Below are positions 45,519 to 55,340 of a stretch of DNA of 64,000 nt, piece after piece (the first letter of the stretch is position 1; each line of letters begins with the position of its first letter). Under the pieces are notes generated by a model. The model was not told where the DNA came from and made no database searches. It worked only from the letters and a program-made list of their open reading frames with translations. The stretch spans positions 13,737,599 through 13,801,598 of the forward strand of contig NC_087064.1 of assembly GCF_963678635.1 (NCBI RefSeq), written 5' to 3'. The translations under genes and the position numbers were made by a program. Source of the DNA: Symsagittifera roscoffensis. Lineage: Eukaryota > Xenacoelomorpha > Acoela > Convolutidae.

Positions 45519-48500
45519 TCATCTCGTATTCTTCGCCTTGGAGGTACTGCATCCTGAAGTGCTAGATGCGGCAAACTGTCTCAACAGTTCCTCTTCATCA
45601 TCGGAACTAATCACAATCTCCTCCCAAGCCTTCAGCTGCTCATAGGATCGCATCCATTCTCTCTGCTCCTGCAATCTCTTTGCTTGGTTGGGTAGTGCCT
45701 TCACCCTAGCTTCTCGGTTCAAGCAAAAGGAGTTGTGCAGGCTCAAGCTCACGTTCTTCGCCAGGTCTTCCTCTAGTATCGACTCCCTCGCTTTGGTATT
45801 GTCTCTAGACATCTTACCCACTCTCTTCCATCCCGTCGTGATCGCATTACGATGGGTTAGCAGGGGTCTCTTGAAAGCTTCCGGCCCAATCTCGGCCTGG
45901 AACTGTCGATACTCCTTTTGATGTTTTCTCATGTGATCTTTCGTTGCCCTGTACAACCAAGACGTCAGTGTCGCCCGAAACCATGGAAAGTACCTCAAGC
46001 GACTCCATACGTGCCTGACTTCCGTCGGTATGGCGAATACTTTGCACGCAGTCTCAAACAACTCGAGTCTCCTGCTGTAGTCTATCGCGTATATTGACTC
46101 AGCCGTTGGCGTCGTCGCCTCCCGATACTTCGTTATATTCTCTTCTATCCATCTCAGAGCTAACATCGTACTCACTACTAAGAGCGTCACCTTCTGCCGG
46201 TGATCCGGTAGTCCGATCGACCGAATCTCTTCCACATCCCACACCAGGCAAAGGTTCTTGTGATCTGGATACCACACCGTTTGTGCCAAACAGTGGCATG
46301 GGCATTCCCCATGAGAGATCTCAATGCTCCTGAGATTACGCTCCCCTGAGGCTTCCAAGAGAGGCTCAAGCTCCATCATTTTCTCGTGCATCGTGTCGTT
46401 GTCTTCCAGGTTTGGAGTACTTCCCACAGGTTTCCCGATCACGTTTTGTCTCTCGTGATCGCTTGTGTTTTCTCTTTCCAACTTCAGAAGATCTTCTCCC
46501 CAGATTTCGCTTAAGTCATCTCTCAATTCTTTTGGTACTGTCCCTTTGATTTTTCTCAACAACTTGTGCGAGTGATGCGACATCCGAGCCAACCTCACGC
46601 ACTTGGGCACTGAGAAGGCCTTGTCCACCAGTATTCTCTGGCTGGACACTTCCACCATCGCCATGTGTAGCGGGTAGTGACTTCCGCACAAGTTGGCCAT
46701 CATTGACCCTATCAGCGATTTCGCGTTCAATGGCAAGCCATAAGCTTCGCTCAGGGGAAATCCCATCTCCGCCTCAAGACCAACTTTCCAGCTCCGGATG
46801 TGTTTTTGAGTCACCTGCAACACCCCGGGCCATGATTCTACGCTCAACGCCGTCACTAAATGATGTTCAGACTCCAGTCTCTCCAGTGCCTGCAGACCAC
46901 ACATTCTCGAGAAGAATCCGAGAGCTGTCGCTATATTCACCGTGGTTCTCGCGTAACATTCCGCTATTATTTGCACTTCACTTTTCTCCCTTTCTGTGAT
47001 GTCTTCGAACCAAGTGACCAGGTCTTCTTTTTGAAACGACAGTATTCTGACGCATGACCGTCCATCGCAGATGTGCTCTCCGTTCCCACACATCGAATCC
47101 AGACAGCTACCCGGCTCCAATTTCTTCGCTGACCCGGGGTCGCTCGTCCTTTCGCTTGGCTCTTGCATCTGGGGTGTGATTAGCTTATGTAGCACACTCA
47201 ACTTCGCCAGATCTTCATCTTCCGTTGGTGCTAACCTCACTCGCTCGGTGGTTTCCTCGATTAGACTCGCATGGGGATGTGGACACCAGGAGGGTCTTAG
47301 TAGCTTCCATATCACTCCCAAGTTCGTGGTTAACAAGCCATCTCCACCGCCCATGCTCACTTCAACTCTCTTGTTTGAGCGCGGTATGCTCATCACCTCT
47401 GGTGTTTTCTCAAGAATCAGGCCCAGGCTCGGCCCCTCTTTCTCCACCGCGTCTATCTCCATTATCCTTTCTGTCCAAAACTTCAGTAGCTCCGCTACCT
47501 CATGGTTTCTGTGGGTTCCTCCAGCTTCCGAGTCTAAGAAGGGATTGTAGGCTATTCCCATCACTCCAGACACATATTGGTATTCCCCCTTCTCACTGAG
47601 TCTCGAGTACTGTTCTGACGAGGCCAGGTTACGGTGAACATCATGTTCTTCCTCGAACTTCTTATTAGAGAACCTCCGTACCTCGTCCAGCTTTCGATGG
47701 TTCTCTAAGGATAGTCTGGAACCATCTTCTTTCTCTATTCCTGTACTCTGATATACGTTCAAGATGATCGTTGAGACTCTTCTCTCCATGGTCTTACTTC
47801 CACTTGCTCTCTGGTGGCATGCCAGGATGGTGCTATCAGACATCATTGACATTGTCCATCTCAAGAAACATGTGGCATCTTTTCTTCTAGCCAGGCTCAA
47901 GCCTGAATTGTCCCTGGCCACGTGTTGCATCAGTGCCTGATACACCTCTAGCTTCTTGCTTCCCAACTTCAGCCTGTCATACGAGGTCAATGTCTCCAAC
48001 TCTACTCCCACCAGACTCCAGGTGAACATTAATTGTCCCGCAGTTCTAACGAAGGGATTCGCCATTAGTGGCGGTGCTGATGAGGATGTTCTCATCGCCT
48101 CTTCAAAATGATCCTTCAACAAACTCTGCCAGGACCTCTTCAGATGACTTGCCATCTCTATCTTATTAACCTCGGCTTTTTGCTGGGTGGCCCAATTGCG
48201 TCGCCTGCGAGCTATTCCACTGTCCAACTTCTTCAAGCAGTCCTCCATTTCCTTCAATGTTTCGAGGGCCACCCACCACGTCCGGGAAGTGTTCCTCGTC
48301 TTGTTCCTCTCCAATGGATCACTCGTCACTTGTTTGCCCATGTCCTGATGTGCCTTCGAGATCCATTCTTTGCCGATCTCCACTTCCCCTACCTGTCCGT
48401 TCGTTGAACCTCTCTTCACAGTTACCTTCTGAGGCTTGAAGTCTTCTTCTGACGTAGAACTGGTGGAAACCTCTATTTCCTTTTCTACTTCAAGTGGTTT

Positions 48501-51500
48501 CCTGAGCTCCGAGCTGTTCTTGTATGCCGCCGTCTTGCATCGGGCCAAAACGATGGGCGCCGTCTCTCTCAAGTTCCCTTCCGAAACAGCATCCACTGAA
48601 GGACTACCCCATCCTTCCACTTCTCTCTTCCTCTTGCGAGTCTTCACATCTCTGCTCGAGGGTGTTGTGGCTATCATCATTGATTCGACCTCTCCATCCA
48701 CTCCTTCCAACTCTTGCCTCCCCCCTGCTCGAGCCTTAAGGATATTAGTACTTTTAATCATATTACTAGTCCCAACCTTATCCCTTTTTATATCATCAAC
48801 CATTTTATCCACAGTTTTTTGTTTCAGAGTAGAGCTGTCCTCACATTTCTCTTTTCTAGTCTTCGATCGTGCGTTCCTCAGCTCCACTAGCTTGTTCAGC
48901 AGCTCTTTTCTTGCTTTCTCATCGAGGCCCGTTCCTATCAGGAGCGGTTCCCCGAATCTCACTACTGCGTCCCACAGTTCCTTCTTGAACTTGTCCAGCG
49001 TCGTCTCGCTGCCCACTTCTCGATTGAATTCCTCCAGGAACTCCTGCCAAGCGTCATCCTCGAGAGATCCCAAGAATATGTCCCTGTTCCCTTCGAACGT
49101 GTTCTTCCCCCTTTCCTCCGAGCTCAAGAGTAACATCCCCATATTGAAGGTCTCACCTGCCAATGGCAACTCTAGGTTCTTCCGCGGGGACGGGTTCAGA
49201 GGTGGTGTGGCAGTATCTGCCCAATTCTCTTCGCTCAAGTCTTTCAACAGCTCTTGAGTGGTGAGTTCCTCCCCTGATGGCCCTGGTTCAGGTGTATTCC
49301 CCACCTCCATGTCTTCTCCAGCTTCACTGAGAGTTTCATCCATACTCTCTTCCTCTGATTCATTTCTTCTTCTCTCGAGAATTCTTTTGAATCGATCCTC
49401 AACGGGTCCACTCCTCTTGTCTCCAGGCGTGTCTACAGACAGTGGTGACGGTGTCGTAGGATCCAGCTTTTTATATTCCGTCAGGGCTACATGCAGTTGA
49501 CCTGCTGCATCTAGTTCTGTTCCCTCCTGTGTCACTTCTACTTGTTCCAAGCCATAGGGTGCCTTGTATTTTCTCGTGGCAAATTTCATGTCGTCCACCA
49601 GTGCGACGTGCCCCTCCATCACGATCATCCTGCCATCATCCCATATGGGCAACATGTTCTCAAGTCCCTCCTTCTCAAGAGTTCTCAAGACCTTCCTCAC
49701 CTCATACCCTGGGGGCTGCGAACCTCTACTCTTTTTCGCTTGCGTCGTCCACGAGTTTACCTTCACCTCGCTGGTATGGAAGTAGACCGCCGCCGTGTAG
49801 CCAATGAACAGGGGGTCCCAGCCATCAGTGAAATCCTTCTGCATTTCCTCCGCCGTCATCCTCGCCATTATGGAGGGAACCACCAAGGGACTATTCATTC
49901 CCAAGGTCATCCTCCTGACTGTCGGGAACTCAGGCATGGTGGCTGGTAGGATCTCTTTCTCCATTATGGCCTCCAGCTCCCTCTTGACTAGTGCAAAGCA
50001 CTCCTTCCAGGCGGGGATTCTCAAGACTTCTCGTCCGTTGGCCGTCAATGGGTTTAGGTTCCAAAACTTTGGATACATTTCAATGGGGCCCTCTCGCTTG
50101 CCTCCCATTCTGCATTGCATTTGTCCCCTGAAGTTGCACACCATCATCTCAGCATCTTTCACTTTTCCGAAGAGTACCGTGTTGCTCATACGCGCCCTGA
50201 GCACCTCCTGCTGACACCAATTCAGCGCTGTACCATCCAGTACGCTGATGAGACTCAAGTGCGTCACCGAGTGACGATACGTTATCACCAGGGGGTCCGG
50301 AAACGCGTACGTCACTGCTGGACCATAGATGCAGGTCACCACCTCCTCTAGACCCCGGATTATCCCCATTGGGTCCGACCTCATTGCCAGGCACAGGTCC
50401 GTCAACAGAGGCATCCCTCTGTTCGCCTTCTCCCATTCTTCTCTCGAGGTTGGGTTCTCATCTTCACCCGTCATGTATCGATTCTGCATCATGAGGTATT
50501 GCACCAGCAGTGTCTTCAACCCTGCGGCGCACTTGTAGGAGCTGGTTTCAATGCTCGTGTGGACTCTCCCCATAGACAGAGGTTCTCCATATTCCATTAA
50601 CCGATGAAACGACACCAATTCCCCATGGGTCAAGAGTATTAGTGCCAGATACCCATCAACTCGAAGTGTCTCCACTCCTCGACTAAACATGTATGCTGGG
50701 CCCATGTTGAACAAGTACCTGGGGTAGACCAAATACAGGGCCAAGAGCAGGCTGATGGACATGCCCAGTATCTCCTGCACGAAGGCTCCGAAGATAGTCG
50801 CCGTGGTGCCGAACACTCCTGCCAAGAATTCTCTCTCCCAGCAAGGACTCAAGAACTTGAGAATCTCGTAATCTCTCCTAGTCTTCAATTCGCCGTTGGC
50901 GTGCTCTCTCCAAAATCCTCCAATCGTCACTTCATTGGCGGCCGAGACAAATCTAGCCACCGTCATGTCTCTCGTTTCAGCTAGCTCCAGTTGCTTCTCT
51001 AGAAAACTCCAGATTTGTTTCACGAGGAGTGGTGCTTCCTCCCTCGTTTTATTCGTGACGTTCTCCAGCCTTGGTGTCAGGAATGGCCACCAGCCATTCT
51101 CTTGAGTCAAGCGATATTTCATCGAATCTAACTGTTTCTCCGTCTCGACCACATTTCTTCTCTCGTTGCTGGGACCTCTAGTCCTGCTGGTGGAATTTGC
51201 GACTTTCACATCCATACTCCGGAACCACAGGCTGGCCGTCAACTGGTTTATCGCCGTGTGGTCGTCCCCGATGACTGGGCTGAACTTGAGTTGTCTAGCA
51301 AAGTTCGATATCTCTAGCAAGAGTACCTCATCCAATACAATCAGGACGTCGGCCAGTCCGTAAAAGCCCCTCAGTGCATGAGATATGTCAGCCCATGCCG
51401 CCGGCAATTCTGATTTGTAAAGCCTCAAGTTCAATGGCTCCAGCTCTCGATTGGGGGCTGCCATCAGAATCCGCCATTCACTCCCTTCTGCTATCAGGAT

Positions 51501-53411
51501 CAAGACCGCGTACACGAATTGTAGGGCGGGTGGCATACTTGCGTATCCCGGGGATGTGGTAAACACCACCTTCGTCTTGGACCCAAATCTCGAGGCTACG
51601 TTCTCTTGTACCTCATTCATCGCCGCAAATAACGCCTGAATAGCCTCCCATATCTTCTTTGATGTCGGAATTTCATCCCCCTTTAGTTGCTCAAGAAGTC
51701 CCATCGCGTGCAGGTGATCATTCATCCCTGCAAACAATAGCAGTTCAGGTTCACAGGGCATCTCCGACTTTATTGCTACCACTAGAGTCAACATCTGATT
51801 CAATTCGGCTCCTGGCAAGGAGTATACCAGAGTCTCCGGCCAGAACAACTTGGGAGACGTTCCTTCGAAGTCCGATCCCGCCACAATGACTACTCTTGCC
51901 GCAGCTGGATCTGTTCTATCGTAAACTGCCAGAGTTTTGGCCAGTTGGGTGCCACCACAGGGCTTCCCGTACCTGGGATCTTCCGCCAATTTCGAGCCTT
52001 CGTAAGCGGCGTCTGGCAATCCCGTTCCTCCCGGATTGAGTAGCTTGTCTACCACCTTCAACTGTGCCGGGGTTGCCAACCTGATTCTGGCGATGCTGGT
52101 TCGGTGCTTGGGAGGTTCTGCTATAAGTCCCGGACTCCCCAGCAGCTTGAGAGGTCTGTAATTAATGGGTCCCATGATCGTTTTTGTGGGAATTCCCGTC
52201 AGGTCTGTGGTCTCCATCAACTTCGCCCTCGAGAAGTGCGCCTCATGAGCCTTCAACCAGTCTATGCAATGATGTCTATTCAAATCCTCGTGCGACACTC
52301 GTTCGATCCCCAGGGTTTCCGCCAACTCTCGTCTGCATTCCAAGGTCTCCAGATCCAGTTCCTTCACCTTCTCAGGATATCTCAAGCGGGTAGTCTCCCT
52401 AGACTTCTTTTCTCTCCTGCCATCTGCCACCACCACGGAGGACATCGCCGAGGCCGGAGGTGTTGATGACTCTACCTCCTCCGACTCCATTGGTGTGGCA
52501 CTCTGCAATCGGGTCTGATTGCTCCTCGAGCTATCTCTAGTATCAACTCTCGCTCCCAATCGACCAGCCAAGGCCCTCGAGGCAAGGAATGGTGGGTTGG
52601 GAGGTGGCCCTAAAGTGAATTGGGCTGTCTCCAGCAGGTCCGCTTCTAGCGTGTTTATGTGTTCCTGGAAGACGTCGTTCAGCCACTCAGCTCCCCTTGG
52701 CCTATCGAAATGGATTCCATCTTTCGAGGTGTCTTCAGGGAATCCCTTGTTCTCCATGCGTTCTGCAACGTCCAACAGCCTGAGAGGAAGCACACTGTTT
52801 CGGTGTATTTCTCGGATCGCCTTGTTCAGGCTCCGCACCCTCTGGTTCATCTCTAGGGAGTGTTGATCAAACATCATGTTATAGGGGACCGTGCATATCG
52901 TCAGCAGGATGGGATCCATTTGGATCCTCAGCTCCTCAAGAAGGCAACTCATCTTGTCGCACAGCCTCGTCACTTTCCTTGCTTCTCCTCTCGACACGTC
53001 GTTGGTCCCAACCATCAAGGTGACTGTGTAAACTTTGGTCATTCCTAGCATGTCCAGAGTTGCCAACATCTGTGGCGTAGCAGCTCCAGCGAAACTCAAG
53101 ACTCCCGTCTGCCAATGTGACCGGATCTGGGTCAACACCCGCACCAGGCTGTCCCCTATAATCAGGTGAACCGCACCCTCTGGCACACGAGGTGGCGCTA
53201 GATACTGCACCCAGGCTGCGTCGTGGAAGCAGTCCCTCCTGGCTTGCTGTTCCGCATTCCAGTCCAGCCGACTATGCTTGTGGTAGTTCCCCTCTGTGTT
53301 CTTCTTGTAGCTCGCGATCACGACGTTTCTGACCGGCTGTTCCCTCCAAGTCAGGGGGAAGCTCTGGCCTTGTCGATCTTTCACGACTCTGCTGCTGCAA
53401 TTTCTCGCCTA
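45519..53411 (-). CDS. ORF3: giant protein with N-terminal SGNH/GDSL hydrolase domain
   Basis: About 2,620 codons, open from just after a TAG near 53411 to the stop at 45519. Counting residues from codon 53384, the SGNH domain spans about 70-245: block I IIGDSLV (Ser79), Gly100, block III VGTNDVSR (Asn128), block V DGIHF (Asp222, His225). The catalytic set is complete, so a serine esterase or acyl hydrolase activity is plausible. Residues 495-700 resemble a second SGNH-like fold (VAGSDF, AGMNDHL) without the canonical serine. A hydrophobic stretch lies at about 852-885, an acidic linker at 1340-1420 and a basic KTRKRKRE near 1580. The last 600 residues hold conserved Cys/His clusters (CPHPHA, CGNGEHICDGRSC, CPCHCLAQTVWYP). 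No AUG precedes Ser79: codon 53384 is GTG and the first AUG is residue 106. Expression therefore probably needs a +1 frameshift from ORF2, or splicing. Function beyond the SGNH part is unknown; an envelope role is not supported, as I see no signal peptide. Confidence 0.85.
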
Positions 53412-54399
53412 GCTCCTTCAGGCGCGATGAGGCGCCACTCACCTGACTGCCACTCGAGGTCGAGGTTGGGGTATATCCTGGTAACACCACATCCATCAGA
53501 GGACGTACAGGTTGTGTCTCTAGGTTGCGCAAGGAAGGCGTCACGTCATTCGGTATCCAGACCTCTAACCCTTCGCTCATGTGTTCTCTGGCCTCGCGGT
53601 CAAGGTTGAACCGTCCTCTAGCCCTGGGAGCTTCATCCACCTCCATGCGCGACTCTGGCCTCGAGCTGGTCACCACTCGTTCGTTTGACCTGGCTCCCTT
53701 CTGTGCGTCAAGCTCGCGTTGTCGCTGTTCTATCCTTTCCAACTCCGACTTCAGTTGATCACGATTTGCGACGTTCTCCCGCACCCTCAGCTCCTGCTGA
53801 TGTTCAGCCCTTAGCATCTCAAGTAATTTCGACGTCTGATCTCGCTCGTCGACTGCCTGGTCTCTCTCCAGCTGAAGCTTCTCCCTGTCCAGCTTCGCCT
53901 GATCCCGATCGAGGTTCGCTTTATTCCTCTCCTTCAGCGCCTTCTCGAGCTCTTTCTTTAGAACCCCCAGATCCGGATATGCCTCTGTCGTCTGTTGCGC
54001 TCGCGACATCGACGGCAACTTGCTCGAGCTCTGGCCTGTGGATCTTGCTGTTGGTCTCGTCGGTAGCGGAAACTCTCCTGCGCCGTGTTCGGTGTTGTTA
54101 CTCAGGCCAGGATTTCTTGCCAAGTCAAAGCCCCTTACTCCTCCATCCGCATTCCAAGACAACCATCTGGTCTGTGCTCGATTTGATATGCCCTCGGTGG
54201 TGTAGCCGACGATCAAGACAGCCTCCGTCGCAGACTCCCTGCACTCGCCCTGGTCCTCCAACTGGAGGATCGCATTCAACATCACCGCCATTCTCTCGTC
54301 GATCTGGGTGTGGTCCAGGTCCCTCAAGCGTCTGTACAGCTCGTCAAGAGTGGGCCTCTGCAGAGCCGTGGGCATAGAGTTCCAGAATCGGTCTGCCAT
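53272..54399 (-). CDS. ORF2: coiled-coil protein, overlaps ORF3
   Basis: 375 codons from ATG at 54399. The N-terminal 110 residues are folded-looking and partly conserved with family B (TLDELYRRLRDLDH, EAVLIVGYTTEG, FDLARNPGL). Residues 144-234 form a long charged coiled coil of the kind ERDQAVDERDQTSKLLEML. The rest is Arg/Pro/Ser-rich and ends at TAG 53272-53274. It overlaps ORF3 by about 140 nt, with ORF3 in the +1 frame. Candidate shift points are a CCC CC run in CTT CCC CCT (53358-53354), where the P-site tRNA could re-pair one base on, and the stop itself (GCA TAG T). Coiled coils in retroelement accessory proteins often mediate oligomerisation; here that is inference. Confidence 0.85.
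   Translation of the reverse strand: MADRFWNSMPTALQRPTLDELYRRLRDLDHTQIDERMAVMLNAILQLEDQGECRESATEAVLIVGYTTEGISNRAQTRWLSWNADGGVRGFDLARNPGLSNNTEHGAGEFPLPTRPTARSTGQSSSKLPSMSRAQQTTEAYPDLGVLKKELEKALKERNKANLDRDQAKLDREKLQLERDQAVDERDQTSKLLEMLRAEHQQELRVRENVANRDQLKSELERIEQRQRELDAQKGARSNERVVTSSRPESRMEVDEAPRARGRFNLDREAREHMSEGLEVWIPNDVTPSLRNLETQPVRPLMDVVLPGYTPTSTSSGSQVSGASSRLKELGEKLQQQSRERSTRPELPPDLEGTAGQKRRDRELQEEHRGELPQA
53354..53358 (-). promoter_or_regulatory. Candidate +1 frameshift site between ORF2 and ORF3
   Basis: In the ORF2 frame the codons read GAG CTT CCC CCT GAC. A +1 slip of the tRNA on CCC re-pairs perfectly and enters ORF3. The site lies inside the only window where a shift works (between the ORF3-frame TAG near 53411 and the ORF2 TAG at 53272). 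No enhancer structure has been tested. Confidence 0.35.
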
Positions 54400-54901
54400 T
54401 CTTTATAACTTCGTGATGTGTGTAGATAGGTGTCAACCAACTCAAGAATTACCTTACCAACTCAAGTATTACCCAATTCAAGAAATCTCTAGAAATCTTC
54501 TCTTCAAGCACTTGCTGTAGATCCGGATTGTCGCGTGTTCAATCAAGATTCTCTTTTTCTGTTTCTCGCTTGAGTGTAGTTGGATATTCAACTTTGTTTT
54601 TCAAACTTGATCTGAAAACATAAAGCTCATTAAAACTTAGTATGTCACGTTCCTGACCTAGAGACCCCCCTTTTACCCATATGATTAAAATCCTATCATT
54701 CACATATCACTTAAAACAATTCGATTGGATTTCCCTTAAGAACATGCAGATTCATTTTATGTTTTAGCACCATCAATTCTTTCTTTTAAAATTCAATTGT
54801 CATGCCAATCACATCTTAAGATCCCTTTACCTGCGCCGCACCCCAGTACCTAACTCAAGACTCCTCCCTCACACCCGACTCGATACCTCCATGTACCCGA
54901 C
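54400..54901 (-). other. Spacer between Gag-Pol and ORF2 (family A)
   Basis: About 500 bp without a coding frame, AT-rich, with several CTTGAG words in sense. Same place and size as the spacers in both family B copies, although sequence similarity is not obvious. A spliced subgenomic RNA or internal initiation would have to use this region for ORF2. Confidence 0.5.
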
Positions 54902-55340
54902 TCAGGCGATGCTCAAGTAGTACTTCTTGTGAAGATGCACCATTATCTCGGTTTCTGCAAAGACCACATGTAGGATAGCATACAATTCCCTCGAGCTCAG
55001 TTTGCCCCTGTTTGGGTCGTACACCGGCATCGAGACCTCCACTATTCCTCTTTCAATCATGAAGTCACGTAGTCTTGTCAGTGCCAATATCACGTGTTCG
55101 GGATCAATTATGTTTCTGTCGTTGACTCTCGTTACTAGGAAGCAGAGGTATTTGCCCGGGACTTGTGCCACTGACGGTGGAAGCGCCGCTATGCCTCCCA
55201 GTCCTGGCCTCTGTCTGAACAGAAACTCTACGTTCTGGTACTCTCTTTTGAAGTCAGCCTCCAATCTTGATTTGAAACTCATGTCCGCCGTGATGCAGAT
55301 CGCGCTGGTCCTGTTTGACAGGATGAAGTCGCTATCCGTT
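54902..55340 (-). other. Macro-domain-like module (end of family A Pol)
   Basis: Residues about 2500-2645. The succession of blocks (AICITADMSFK; ADFKREYQNVEFL; PGLGGIAALP; YLCFLVTRVNDR; LTRLRDFMIERGI; EVSMPVYDPNRGKL; HVVFAETEIMVHLH) follows the strand-helix order of TARG1/OARD1 and Poa1-like macro domains, which remove or bind ADP-ribose. The usual glycine-rich ligand loops are replaced, and the Lys of the TARG1-type active site is Arg in A but Lys in B. So the fold is likely, the activity uncertain. Confidence 0.6.

Noticed and set aside
45519-53411. ORF3 as a retroviral envelope
   Set aside because: Position after Pol fits, but I see no signal peptide, no fusion-peptide/heptad arrangement and no C-terminal membrane anchor; the N-terminus is an SGNH hydrolase. 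One hydrophobic stretch (residues 852-885) is not enough.
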